A stretch of 64,000 nt of DNA from an uncultured Bacteroidales bacterium (GCA_900318665.1 ONLQ01000002.1:94719-158718), one strand, 5' to 3'; counted from the first letter of the stretch, positions 44,453-54,134 are shown. A program made the numbers and translations. Notes: a model not told the origin generated them from the letters alone.

Positions 44453-45721
44453 ATGAGAAGCAGCGGAGAATACAAGAAAATAGACTATCTGCCCGTAATT
44501 CTTTATGGGCTCATAGTCATTTTTGGCTGGCTTAACATCTTCTCGGCCATTCGTAGCGAGGTGTTTGACTTCGCCATGCCCTATGGCCGCCAGTTGATAT
44601 GGATGGCCATAGCCTTTGTCACCGCCGCCATAATCCTCTGCTTCGAGCCGCGTTTCTTCTCCAACGGCGCGTATATCTTCTATGTGCTCTCGTTGCTGTT
44701 GCTTATAGCGACACTTTTTGCGGGCCGTGTTGTCAATGGCGCTCGGTCGTGGCTCTATATCACTAACACTATCGCCTTTCAGCCGTCGGAGATTGCCAAG
44801 ATGTGCACCGCTTTGGCAATGGCCAAATACATCAGCGGACAGGACGTTGACCTGCGGCAGTGGCGGGCATGGGTCCCTGTCTTTGTCATTCTCCTTATCC
44901 CGATGGGACTTATCATACTGCAGCACGACATGGGCTCCGCATTGGTGTTCATCTGTTTTGTCATTCCGTTTTATCGGTTTGGTTTTCACCGTGCCTTTAT
45001 CCGTATCGGCTTCGCTGCGGTGATACTTTTCATTCTCCCGCAGTCGGGGTGGTTTGGACAGAAGTATGACAACTACATCATCTCCGGAATAGTGCTGCTG
45101 TGCTGCCTGTTCTATCTTTTCATCTATATTGGAAAGCCTAAGCGCAAGCACTATCTTGTCACCCTATTGGCTTTCTCCCTTTGCGTGGGCTATATTTTTG
45201 CGGGCGACTTCCTTTTCTCCAAACTTGACGCCCACCAGCGCGACCGCTTCAAGGTCCTTTTCGACCCAAACTACAGACTCAGCGACGAGGGCTACAATGT
45301 CCATCAGTCGAAGATTGCCATAGGCTCTGGCGGCTTTGCTGGCAAAGGCCCTCTCCACGGAACCGTCACCAATGCACATTTTGTCCCGGAACAGGAAACC
45401 GACTTCATCTTCTGCACCGTGGGCGAGGAATACGGCTTTATTGGTGCCGCCGGACTGCTGCTTGCCTACCTCTGGCTGCTGATGCACATCATCATGATGG
45501 CCGAGCGGCAGGCCTCTGCGTTTGCCCGGTTCTATGGCTATTCTGTGGCGGCAATATTCTTCTTCCACATCTTTATCAATGTCTCAATGGTGCTCGGACT
45601 GATGCCTTGCATAGGCATCCCGTTGCCATTTCTCAGTTATGGCGGCACGTCACTCTTGTCGTTCACTATCCTGCTGTTCATCTTTATACGCATGGACGCC
45701 AGCCATACATCGCTTTTATAG
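44453..45721 (+). CDS. rodA: Rod-shape-determining peptidoglycan glycosyltransferase RodA
   Basis: RodA is the SEDS-family polymerase that makes glycan strands for elongation, working with PBP2 encoded just before. The 422 residues contain about ten membrane helices. Family marks include NGARSWLYI near 98-106, FQPSEIAKM near 111-119, FVPEQETDFIFCTVGEEYG near 308-326 and the end motif IPLPFLSYGGTSLLS near 387-401. The nearby order mrdA-rodA-clpX looks like a growth cluster. Confidence 0.95.
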   Translation: MRSSGEYKKIDYLPVILYGLIVIFGWLNIFSAIRSEVFDFAMPYGRQLIWMAIAFVTAAIILCFEPRFFSNGAYIFYVLSLLLLIATLFAGRVVNGARSWLYITNTIAFQPSEIAKMCTALAMAKYISGQDVDLRQWRAWVPVFVILLIPMGLIILQHDMGSALVFICFVIPFYRFGFHRAFIRIGFAAVILFILPQSGWFGQKYDNYIISGIVLLCCLFYLFIYIGKPKRKHYLVTLLAFSLCVGYIFAGDFLFSKLDAHQRDRFKVLFDPNYRLSDEGYNVHQSKIAIGSGGFAGKGPLHGTVTNAHFVPEQETDFIFCTVGEEYGFIGAAGLLLAYLWLLMHIIMMAERQASAFARFYGYSVAAIFFFHIFINVSMVLGLMPCIGIPLPFLSYGGTSLLSFTILLFIFIRMDASHTSLL

Positions 45722-45745
45722 TAACACACTTAATCTCCAATACTT

Positions 45746-47005
45746 ATGCCTAAACACAACGATAGGTGCTGCTCTTTCTGCGGAATGTCCGAGTCCTCTA
45801 CCGGCCCGCTGGTTCAGGGTATCAATGGCTTGATTTGCAACGAATGTTCCAGAAGGGTTGGCGAACTATTCGCAGAGATAAACAGAGAATCGCATAATCC
45901 TCAAAAAGTACAGTTTGACGACGACCTGCCTACGCCGCAGGCCATAAAGGATTACCTCGACCAGTATGTCATTGGGCAGGACGAGGCCAAGCGCGTGCTC
46001 TCCGTGGCGGTATATAACCACTATAAGCGTATCCGCTATTACGATGCCACCCATCAAGACGACAAGGCGCGCAAGTCTGACAAGAAAAAAGTTGACGAGG
46101 CTCCCGCCGTAGAAATCGACAAGTCGAACATCATCATCGTTGGCGAGACAGGTACCGGCAAAACCCTTATGGCTCGCACCATTGCGCGTATGCTCAAGGT
46201 CCCCTTTGCCATTGCCGACGCCACCACCCTCACCGAGGCTGGCTATGTGGGCGACGACGTGGAGAATGTCCTCGTGCGACTGCTGCAGGCTGCCGACTAC
46301 AATGTCCAGGCCGCCGAGCGGGGCATTGTCTTTATCGATGAGATTGACAAGATAGCCCGCAAGAGCGACAACCCCTCTATCACGCGCGACGTGTCGGGCG
46401 AGGGCGTGCAGCAGGCTCTGCTCAAACTGCTCGAGGGCGCCGTGGTCGATGTCCCACCCAACGGCGGCCGCAAACACCCGGAACAGAAGATGATACCGGT
46501 CGATACTCGCAACATCTTGTTTTTGTCGGGCGGCGCTTTCGACGGCATAGAGCGCAACATCGCCTCTCGCCTCAAGAGCAACGTGGTGGGCTATGGCGGC
46601 TCCAAGACCCGCGAGGCCATCGACAAGCACAACATGCTTCAATATATTGAGCCTATGGACCTTAAGCATTTCGGACTTATCCCCGAACTCGTGGGACGCT
46701 TCCCGATGCTCACCTTCCTCCATCCGCTCACACGCGACGCCCTCGTGCGGATTCTCACCGAGCCTCGCAACGCCCTGGTCAAACAGTATCAAGAGTTGTT
46801 CCGTATTGACGGCGTCACTCTTTCGTTCGAGCCCGATGCCCTCGGACTTGTGGTCGATAAGGCCATAGAAAGCCACCTCGGCGCTCGCGGTCTGCGTGGC
46901 ATTATGGAACGTCTGATGCTCGATTATATGTTCGACCTGCCATCTATGCAAAAGGGCTCTGAAATAGTGATAACGAAACAGATAGCACAATCAAAACTTG
47001 ATTAA
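45746..47005 (+). CDS. clpX: ClpX ATPase subunit of the ClpXP protease
   Basis: ClpX unfolds tagged proteins and feeds them to ClpP. The N-terminal zinc-binding domain has CSFCG near 9-13 and CNECSRR near 32-38. The AAA+ core has Walker A GETGTGKT near 132-139, Walker [11 protein letters not shown] near 193-202 and the sensor-2 region [15 protein letters not shown] near 375-389. The length of 419 is typical. clpP is not adjacent, unlike in many other phyla. The gene has its own start 24 bases after rodA and may be partly co-transcribed. Confidence 0.97.
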   Translation: MPKHNDRCCSFCGMSESSTGPLVQGINGLICNECSRRVGELFAEINRESHNPQKVQFDDDLPTPQAIKDYLDQYVIGQDEAKRVLSVAVYNHYKRIRYYDATHQDDKARKSDKKKVDEAPAVEIDKSNIIIVGETGTGKTLMARTIARMLKVPFAIADATTLTEAGYVGDDVENVLVRLLQAADYNVQAAERGIVFIDEIDKIARKSDNPSITRDVSGEGVQQALLKLLEGAVVDVPPNGGRKHPEQKMIPVDTRNILFLSGGAFDGIERNIASRLKSNVVGYGGSKTREAIDKHNMLQYIEPMDLKHFGLIPELVGRFPMLTFLHPLTRDALVRILTEPRNALVKQYQELFRIDGVTLSFEPDALGLVVDKAIESHLGARGLRGIMERLMLDYMFDLPSMQKGSEIVITKQIAQSKLD

Positions 47006-47117
47006 TCAAAAAAAATTAGTATTTTAGCAAATTATTTCGTGCCATGAGGTTTTCGCATAGCACGTTTTAAGTATTTGAAATATACACATATAGTTAATAA
47101 TAAAGTTTTTTGCATAT

Positions 47118-49817
47118 ATGAAAACTGCCCAAAGAGGTTTATTGCTGTTCTTTCTTTTCGTCGTTTGTGCCGGCACCGTTTTTGCACAGAAAAACGGCGT
47201 GGCGCAAAAAGCCGACCAACTTTTTGCTCAGCGCCAGTATATAGCCGCTCTCGAAAAATACGAAGAGGCTTACCGCAAGGTGGGGTCCAACAAGACGGAG
47301 AAAAACCGCATCTATTTCCAGATGGCGGAGTGCCACAGACTTATGAACGACTACATGGAGGCCGAAAGCCACTATCGTCGTCTTATCAGCAGCAAATACT
47401 ACACCACCGAGCCTAAGGTTTACTACTATTTGGCTGAGATGTACCGCTTTGAGGGTAAGTTTGAGGCTGCCGAGGAGAACTACGATGAGTATCTCAAGAT
47501 TGCTCCCGACGACCAGTTTGCCCGTAGCCGCAAAGAGTCGCTGCTCTATGTGCGCCAACTCATCAACAACCGCACACGCCATCAGATTAAGCGTGTTGAC
47601 AATTGGAATACCGAATATAACGAGTGGGCTCCGCGCTTCTTTGGCAACGATACTACAAAACTGATTTTCACCTCATCGCGCTTCGGCGCCACCGAGGACA
47701 ATGGCGTCGATGCTTGGACCGGCCAGGCGTTCTCCGACCTCTACCAGGTCTATATGGACCGTCGTGGCGTCTGGACCACCGATCCCGAACTCTTCGACAC
47801 CAAGGGTCGCATCAATTCCCCCGTCAACGAGGGTGAGCCCTGCTTCCTGCCCGATGGCCGTACCATCTTCTTCACCCGCTGCGACGCTCGTAAGAATCAG
47901 ACCCAAGGCTGCTATATCTACACCTCCACCTATGGCGAGCCCGAGAGCCCCGACGATGGCGCTACCGATGCAAAAGGCAAGAAAAAAGCCAAACCCAAGA
48001 AGAAAAAGAAAGGCGAGACTACCGTTGAAGAATGGAGCGAGCCTATGCGCATATATCTCGGCGACACCGCCTACAACTACCTCTATCCTGCTGTCTCCGC
48101 CGACGGTCTCACGCTCTATTTCTCCTCCGATATGCCTGGCGGACAAGGCGACTACGACCTTTGGGTTGCTCGCCGTTCCTCCACAAGCGAGGAGTTTGGC
48201 AAGCCTGTCAACCTCGGCTCCACCATCAACTCCCCAGGCCGCGAGGCTTTCCCTGTGCTGCGCGACGACACGGTGATGTACTTCTCCTCCAACGGCCTCC
48301 CCGGCATTGGCGGCTACGACATCTTCCGCACCGAGATTCAGGGCACTCGCACATCCGAGCCCGAAAACCTTGGCGTGCCTATCAACTCCAGTTACGACGA
48401 GATGAGCATCCTCTTCTTCCCCGTCGATGAGCATAGCGCCGTCGAGGAACGTGGCTATTTCTCGTCAAACCGCCCGTTCGACGACCCGCACAACAAGAAT
48501 GTCCAGACCAAGGGCAAGAAGATTGAGAACATCAACGACGACCTGTTCTATTTCACCCTCGCACCTCTGCAGTATTCTATCGAGGGCATTGTCCGCGACG
48601 AGAAATCTATGCAGTTGGTCAACAACGCCAAGGTCAAACTCGTGGGCTCCGACGGCTCTGAAAACGACACCTACACCGACCGCCGCGGCTTCTACCGCTT
48701 CGGCACCGACATTGTGCGTCGCAACGTGGTCTATAAACTCATCGTCTCCAAGGTCGATTATTTCACCACCGAAGGTTCCGAAAGCACCAAGGGCTACAAT
48801 GTCGATAAGGACATAGTCCACGATTTCCGCATCGAGCCCGTGCCTCATCAGCCCGTGGTTCTGCCCGAAATCCGCTACGACCTCTCCAAGTGGGACCTCA
48901 AAGAGGAGTTCATGGACTCGCTCATGGACCTCTACCTCATAATGGCTAACAACCCCGGCGTGGTTGTCGAAATCCGCGCCCACACCGACTGCCGTCCATT
49001 CCTCGGACTCACCAACGACACGCTTTCGCAGCGTCGCGCTCAGTCGGTGGTCGATTATCTCGTGTCGCGCGGCATCGAGCGCGAACGTCTTGTGGCTAAA
49101 GGCTATGCCGAGCGCGAGCCCCGCGTGCTGCAGCACGACGCCGTGGTCACCATCGGTGGCAAGTCCTACACCTTCTCCGAGGGCACCGAGATGGACTGCG
49201 ACTATATCTCCCATCTGCCCGATGGCGACTACCAGGAGGCTGCCCACCTGCTCAACCGCCGTATCGAGTTCCGCGTGTTGCGCACCGACTATGTGTCGCG
49301 CCGCCTCATCGACAATATGGCTTCCGACACGCCTATCGCCAAGCAGACAGAGGATGGCAAAGTCATAGACCTCATCAACAAGCCCCTCGACGAGGTTGAA
49401 ACCGACCCCGAGATTGTGCACCACGAAGATGTTGTGTCGGTCACTATGATTAACTCGTCGGAAGGCGAAGTGCTCTGCATCGTCAACGGCTCACAGACCA
49501 CCCTCCGCATCGACGAGCGCAACACCGAACCGTTCTCTATGGCTTGGGAAGAGGCTATGAGTTATCTCTACCAGCGCCGTATCAACAAAGAGGACTTCCC
49601 CGACCGCGACAACGCTTTCGACCCCGAAGGCAATATCCTCGACAAGTCCACCGTCATCATCAAGGAACTCCAGATTGGTTCCAAGAAGGCTCGCAACGTC
49701 GAAGTGGTTATTGTCAAAGGTGTCAACTATAAGTTCACCGTCAGTCGCTCCGGCCTCACCCGTTTCGGCGAATATGAGTTCGACAAACAGCGTGGCAAAC
49801 TCTATTTCATAGATTAG
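47118..49817 (+). CDS. PorE-like TPR/PD40/CRD/OmpA envelope protein with extra C-terminal domain
   Basis: The 899 residues contain, in order: signal peptide (core LLFFLFVVCAGTVFA/Q), TPR region (about 24-135), PD40 propeller (about 174-434: LYFSSDMPGGQGDYDLWVA, MYFSSNGLPGIGGYDIF), a Lys-rich linker (KGKKKAKPKKKKKG) within it, a carboxypeptidase-regulatory domain (about 480-575), and an OmpA peptidoglycan-binding domain (about 581-680: VVVEIRAHTDCR, LSQRRAQSVVDYLVSRGI). PorE of the T9SS has TPR, propeller, CRD and OmpA domains in this order, so a PorE-type role in anchoring the secretion machine to the wall is possible. An added C-terminal domain (about 765-899) resembles a degenerate retropepsin-like aspartic protease. 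Confidence 0.85.
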   Translation: MKTAQRGLLLFFLFVVCAGTVFAQKNGVAQKADQLFAQRQYIAALEKYEEAYRKVGSNKTEKNRIYFQMAECHRLMNDYMEAESHYRRLISSKYYTTEPKVYYYLAEMYRFEGKFEAAEENYDEYLKIAPDDQFARSRKESLLYVRQLINNRTRHQIKRVDNWNTEYNEWAPRFFGNDTTKLIFTSSRFGATEDNGVDAWTGQAFSDLYQVYMDRRGVWTTDPELFDTKGRINSPVNEGEPCFLPDGRTIFFTRCDARKNQTQGCYIYTSTYGEPESPDDGATDAKGKKKAKPKKKKKGETTVEEWSEPMRIYLGDTAYNYLYPAVSADGLTLYFSSDMPGGQGDYDLWVARRSSTSEEFGKPVNLGSTINSPGREAFPVLRDDTVMYFSSNGLPGIGGYDIFRTEIQGTRTSEPENLGVPINSSYDEMSILFFPVDEHSAVEERGYFSSNRPFDDPHNKNVQTKGKKIENINDDLFYFTLAPLQYSIEGIVRDEKSMQLVNNAKVKLVGSDGSENDTYTDRRGFYRFGTDIVRRNVVYKLIVSKVDYFTTEGSESTKGYNVDKDIVHDFRIEPVPHQPVVLPEIRYDLSKWDLKEEFMDSLMDLYLIMANNPGVVVEIRAHTDCRPFLGLTNDTLSQRRAQSVVDYLVSRGIERERLVAKGYAEREPRVLQHDAVVTIGGKSYTFSEGTEMDCDYISHLPDGDYQEAAHLLNRRIEFRVLRTDYVSRRLIDNMASDTPIAKQTEDGKVIDLINKPLDEVETDPEIVHHEDVVSVTMINSSEGEVLCIVNGSQTTLRIDERNTEPFSMAWEEAMSYLYQRRINKEDFPDRDNAFDPEGNILDKSTVIIKELQIGSKKARNVEVVIVKGVNYKFTVSRSGLTRFGEYEFDKQRGKLYFID

Positions 49818-49828
49818 GACATCAGTGA

Positions 49829-49863
49829 CCAGAGATCTGTAATCTGTAACCAGAGACCTGTAT
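49829..49863. repeat. Short 21-base-period direct repeat
   Basis: ACCAGAGATCTGTA (49829-49842) recurs as ACCAGAGACCTGTA (49850-49863) with one mismatch, separated by ATCTGTA. It lies between the OmpA gene and miaA. Confidence 0.6.
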
Positions 49864-49950
49864 CAGAAAACCAAAATAAGTGAACTGTGACAGACTCTCT
49901 CTCATCACTGATCACAGTGTGCAGATCACTTCCAAAACTCAAAAATCAAG

Positions 49951-50865
49951 ATTAAAAAACTGCTAACCATAACTGGTCCTACTGCTTGCGGCAAAACCTC
50001 TCTCGCCGTTCAGATGGCTCTTCGTCTGAACGGCGAGATTATTAGTGCCGACTCGCGGCAGGTGTTCCGTGGCATGGACATAGGCACCGGCAAAGACCTC
50101 GACGAATACACCGTTGACGGGCGCCAGATACCATACCATCTTATCGACATTCGCGATGCTGGCGAGGAATACAGCGTCTATCAGTTTCAAGGCGATTTCC
50201 TTGCCGCCTATGAGGCCATTTTAGCCGCAGGCCATACGCCTATTCTTTGCGGCGGCACAGGCATGTATATCGAGTCTGTGGTGCGTGGCTATCGTCTCGC
50301 CGACGCTCCTATTGACGAGAAATATCGCCGCTCGCTCGAGCCCTATACCGACGAGCAACTTGCGGCGCGCCTTGCCTCAATGGTCAAACTGCACAACCAC
50401 ACCGACACCGAGACCCGCGACCGTCTGGTGCGTGCCCTCGAAATACAGGAATTCCAGCGCCAGCACCCCGAAGCCTACCAGCCCATGCCACCCATGAAAC
50501 ATCTCGTTGTGGGGCTGTCGCTTCCGCGCGAGGTGGTGGTGAGCCGTATCGGCGCACGCCTGCGTCAGCGTCTCGAGAACGGCATGGTCGAGGAGGTTCA
50601 GCGCCTCATCGACAGCGGCGTGCCAATCCATCGCCTGCTGCGCTACGGCCTCGAATACAAGAATATAACGCTTTATCTCCAAGGCCAATGCACCTACGAC
50701 GAGATGTATGAGCGTCTGTTTACGGAGATACGCCGTTTCTCTAAACGCCAGATGACGTGGTTTAGGCACATGGAACGCGGCGGCACCTCAATCTATTGGC
50801 TCGACGCCACACAGCCCCAATCCGCTCAGATAGAGGAAATAATAAAAGCCTACAACAATCTGTAG
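49951..50865 (+). CDS. miaA: tRNA dimethylallyltransferase, with a non-canonical start codon
   Basis: MiaA adds a dimethylallyl group to A37 of tRNAs that read UNN codons. The enzyme requires its P-loop, here GPTACGKT, whose codons lie at 49975-49998 in the open frame. The first ATG is at 50014, after the P-loop, and there is no ATG, GTG or TTG between the in-frame stop at 49909 and that position. ATT at 49951 gives (M)KKLLTITGPTACGKT, which fits the usual start of the family. Downstream motifs include DSRQVFRGMDIGTGK, PYHLIDI, GGTGMYIESVVRG and FSKRQMTWFRH. Length is then 304, normal. The end of the gene overlaps a terminator hairpin. Confidence 0.85.
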   Translation: MKKLLTITGPTACGKTSLAVQMALRLNGEIISADSRQVFRGMDIGTGKDLDEYTVDGRQIPYHLIDIRDAGEEYSVYQFQGDFLAAYEAILAAGHTPILCGGTGMYIESVVRGYRLADAPIDEKYRRSLEPYTDEQLAARLASMVKLHNHTDTETRDRLVRALEIQEFQRQHPEAYQPMPPMKHLVVGLSLPREVVVSRIGARLRQRLENGMVEEVQRLIDSGVPIHRLLRYGLEYKNITLYLQGQCTYDEMYERLFTEIRRFSKRQMTWFRHMERGGTSIYWLDATQPQSAQIEEIIKAYNNL

Positions 50866-50873
50866 GCTTTTAT
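50842..50873. terminator. Bidirectional terminator overlapping the 3' end of miaA
   Basis: ATAAAAGCCTACA and TGTAGGCTTTTAT form a perfect 13-base stem with a six-base loop; the T- and A-rich flanks serve both the miaA transcript and the convergent T9SS gene ending at 50922. Confidence 0.85.
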
Positions 50874-50921
50874 ATGTTTGTGGGCTCTCCCTAATTCTAT
50901 GTAGAATTGCGCCTCTGCCGT

Positions 50922-53900
50922 TTAGTGCAGCAGAAGCACTGTGCCGGTGGTATATTGCCAGTTGCCTGGGGTTATACGGTCTTTATACTTTACTATATAT
51001 GTATATATGCCTTGCGGGCAGAGTTCGCCGCGATACATTCCGTACCACGCTTCGTTGATGTCGGTACTATGGAATACCAGCATACCGGAGCGGTTGAAGA
51101 TATGTATCTCGAAATGGGTTATGCCAGTGCCTATGGCGCGGAAACGGTTGTTGCCCTCGTGCATGGTGTTAGATGAGGCGGGCAGGGTCGGCGTGAACAC
51201 GCTGGGCAGATAGATAGATGTGCGGATGATGGGTATCGACGCCCATGTGGTGTCGCTACACAAGCCGTTGGTTATTGCCAGCATTATGGTTAGCGAATCG
51301 TCGGTGGGCAGCGCGCTGTATCGCATATGGCGGCTCGAGGTGGGCTGCAACACACCATCAACATACCATTCTCTGCTGCCGCCTTCATATTGGTTGTCGC
51401 TGTCGTCGGTGGCGGTAAGTGTTAGGTTGTCGAGCGAGAGATATGTCGGGTGCAGGCTCATCACGGCTTTCACTTCCGATATTGCGGGCAGGGTCAGGTC
51501 AATGCTCGACGGACAACTGCGGCCTGACGTGCGGTCGGCAAAGTAGGTGTAAATATGGTTGGTTGTGGGTTTCAGGATTATCGTGTCGTCGCCCTCGTGC
51601 CCCTCAAGGTCGGGGTCCTCGGGGTCGCTACGCCACACATGATTGCAGTCGGAACGGGTTGCGCCCCACACCACATAACGTCCGGTGGCGCAGTCGAACG
51701 AGAAATCAGTATAGATGTCAGGACGCTGTATCACTTGGAGGGTGAGGTTTATGGTGCTGTCGCAGCCTGCAATGTTCATCAGATGCGCCGTATATTTGCC
51801 TTCGTCAATAAGGCTGCGGCCGTCAAAGGGATACACCGTGCCGGAGCATATAGAGTCCTCTATCTCGGTAGTGTCTTTGTGATGGCGGAAGAACTGCAGC
51901 GTCAGCACGCTGTCGCAGCCTCCCACGCTTTGCAGTGTCACGGTCTGCGAGGTGCTTTCGTCGTATGACGTGCCTTGCCAGTAGTAAGGCGTGCAGGAGT
52001 GCACTGTGGTGTCGTGACTGCTGGAGCGATAGATGGTTAGATGCAGCGTCACCACGCTGTCGCCACCCCATTGATTGGTCAGTCCCGTTATCGAGTCGGT
52101 GGTGCTACGGGTGTATCTGGTGCCTTTGTCGGCCCATGTATAACTGTCGCAGGCCGACTCGTAGATATCTTCGCGGTTGTTGACGTCAACGCTCAAGTGC
52201 AGATATGAGGTGCTGTCGCAGCCGTAGTGGTTTTTCAGCCGTCCGCCGTTGTTCCACGAGTAAACGCCGCTCTCGGTGTAGGTATTGCCGTTCCAGGTGT
52301 AGCCCACGGGGTCGGTAATGTGCAGGTGTCCTTCGGTGGTGGGCTTGATGAACCACAGCGTGGTCTCGGTTATGGGGCAGAGGCCGGTGTTCTCCAGTTC
52401 GTTTTCTATGCGCACCGTCGTGCCGCCTGCTGCCGACGACACCTCTGACGGTATGGTCCAGCGGGTGTCGCAGGTAATCTTGAAGTTGTCAATGCCTGCC
52501 ACATAGCCGTTGCCCACGTCGCGAATGCGGAAATAGTAGGTGCCCGACGAGCCGAGGGCTGCCAGCGATACGGTTTTCTGTTTCCATGTGCTTGCATTTC
52601 CCATCGCGCCGCCAATGCTGTTCCACGGTCCGCTTGACGATGGTGCCCATTCAAGATAGAGCGTGCTGGAGCCGTAGCCCGACATATCGTCGAGAATATC
52701 CTCGTTCAGATAGTAGAATGTCAGCGTTGCGCGCGAGGGGTCGCAAGGGATGTTGATGGCTGGCGAGGTCAGCGTGTGGGTCTCCGAATAGCCTACGCCG
52801 TAGAAGTAGGTGGGACACATAGCCGAGTAGCCGCTATATCCGCGGTGTGTGGGCGAGTCGAGATACCAGCCCCAGCCGTCGGGCGTAGAGGAGTAGTTGC
52901 TGTTGATGTTGTTGCGTTCCCAGTTGCCGCCGAGAGTCCACCCGTCGTCGGCGTTAAACTGATAGTCCACCACGGTCTCAATGCCGCCACGCTGTCCGCT
53001 CTCGCCGGGGCAGATGGAGTCGTAGTAGGTCAGCGTCGGGTCGTCGGTGCAGTCGCAGGTGAGCGTTATCGTGGTGTCCCACAAGGCGCAGGCCGACACA
53101 ACATAGAAGTGGTAGGTTCCCGGAGGGGCTGTCAGCGTGTTGCTGCTCTGTGGCGAGGTGGGGCGGTTCAGCGCATAATTGTAGGTGACGCCGTCTTCGG
53201 CATGAGGGTAGAGCGACACGCGGCCTTCGTTGGCGCCGCAGGGGTTAATCACCGTGACGCTGTCCATAATAATGCGGTTCGCCACACCTTGAGGGTCTTG
53301 ATAGTTGTCGTAGAGTCCCAACACCTCGGCCTGCGTCAGTTCGCGGTTGTAGAGGGCTATGTCGTCCAATGCGCCGCTGTAGGGGAAATAGGTCATGTCG
53401 CCGCCGTCCAAGCGCCCGAAATAGAGGGGCTTGGTGTTCGCAACGTTGAAACTGAACGAGTTGGTAAGCGCGTCCTCTTGATAGAGCACGCCGTTTATGT
53501 AGTAGCGGCTGTATCTTGGCGAGAGGGTATAGACCACATGAATCCACTGGCCTGTGGAGTAGCAGTTGAAGGTGGTGGCGGCCACCACGTCAGACGAGGT
53601 ATAGGTAGTGTTTGCGTTGGCAAATTGGAATTCCTGTGTGTTGTTAGCCGTGAAATTGCTTTGCAAGCGGAAACCGGCGCTCACTGCAGGCGTCACAGCG
53701 TCGGGTATTCCAACGCCGCCCTTGGCAAAAATGGTGAAGTTAGCGTTGGTGTTCACCACCGTGGCTGTCGTGGTGCCCGCGGGTATCACTTCGCCGCGAG
53801 CCGAGTTCTGCAGCATCCAGAAGGAGATAGAGAAAGCGGTGTCGAGGCGCAACGAGTTGCTGTTGTTCACCTTAATCCAGTTCCTATTGTCCACGCCGCC

Positions 53901-54134
53901 AAATTCGTATGCCTTGTTGCTGTTGCCAAATCGGTCGGTGGCTGGCGCAGGGTTGTTGCCGCCGGCATCGCAGCCCAGAGTGCCGTTATTGTTGTTGCCG
54001 CTCAGGTCGTTGGCGTTGCCGTCAAAGCCATAGTAGGCCATCAGTCCGCGGGTAGGCACATTGCTGGGCACACCCTGGGCAAACACCATTCCGCTACATA
54101 ATATGAATATATATAAAAAGGCAATTCTTTTCAT
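50922..54134 (-). CDS. LamG / Cys-repeat T9SS cargo with type B sorting domain
   Basis: The 1070-residue protein begins with a signal peptide (core AFLYIFILCSGMVFA/Q); the ATG at 54134 is preferred over one four codons upstream. A LamG-type domain follows (about 28-280: LMAYYGFDGNANDLSGNNNNG, WIHVVYTLSPRYSRYYING in part), then Ig-like parts with a MAM/jelly-roll-type segment, then four of the same GCDSxxxLxL Cys repeats as in the 3253-8061 gene (about 610-800). The last 90 residues (FEIHIFNRSGMLVFHSTDI, CPQGIYTYIVKYKD) form a gliding-motility-type (type B) T9SS sorting domain. Secretion to the cell surface or medium is expected; ligand unknown. Confidence 0.88.
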   Translation of the reverse strand: MKRIAFLYIFILCSGMVFAQGVPSNVPTRGLMAYYGFDGNANDLSGNNNNGTLGCDAGGNNPAPATDRFGNSNKAYEFGGVDNRNWIKVNNSNSLRLDTAFSISFWMLQNSARGEVIPAGTTTATVVNTNANFTIFAKGGVGIPDAVTPAVSAGFRLQSNFTANNTQEFQFANANTTYTSSDVVAATTFNCYSTGQWIHVVYTLSPRYSRYYINGVLYQEDALTNSFSFNVANTKPLYFGRLDGGDMTYFPYSGALDDIALYNRELTQAEVLGLYDNYQDPQGVANRIIMDSVTVINPCGANEGRVSLYPHAEDGVTYNYALNRPTSPQSSNTLTAPPGTYHFYVVSACALWDTTITLTCDCTDDPTLTYYDSICPGESGQRGGIETVVDYQFNADDGWTLGGNWERNNINSNYSSTPDGWGWYLDSPTHRGYSGYSAMCPTYFYGVGYSETHTLTSPAINIPCDPSRATLTFYYLNEDILDDMSGYGSSTLYLEWAPSSSGPWNSIGGAMGNASTWKQKTVSLAALGSSGTYYFRIRDVGNGYVAGIDNFKITCDTRWTIPSEVSSAAGGTTVRIENELENTGLCPITETTLWFIKPTTEGHLHITDPVGYTWNGNTYTESGVYSWNNGGRLKNHYGCDSTSYLHLSVDVNNREDIYESACDSYTWADKGTRYTRSTTDSITGLTNQWGGDSVVTLHLTIYRSSSHDTTVHSCTPYYWQGTSYDESTSQTVTLQSVGGCDSVLTLQFFRHHKDTTEIEDSICSGTVYPFDGRSLIDEGKYTAHLMNIAGCDSTINLTLQVIQRPDIYTDFSFDCATGRYVVWGATRSDCNHVWRSDPEDPDLEGHEGDDTIILKPTTNHIYTYFADRTSGRSCPSSIDLTLPAISEVKAVMSLHPTYLSLDNLTLTATDDSDNQYEGGSREWYVDGVLQPTSSRHMRYSALPTDDSLTIMLAITNGLCSDTTWASIPIIRTSIYLPSVFTPTLPASSNTMHEGNNRFRAIGTGITHFEIHIFNRSGMLVFHSTDINEAWYGMYRGELCPQGIYTYIVKYKDRITPGNWQYTTGTVLLLH

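Noticed and set aside
43430-45151. A 573-codon open frame antisense to mrdA and rodA
   Set aside because: Both plus-strand genes have all catalytic motifs; the antisense translation is a shadow.
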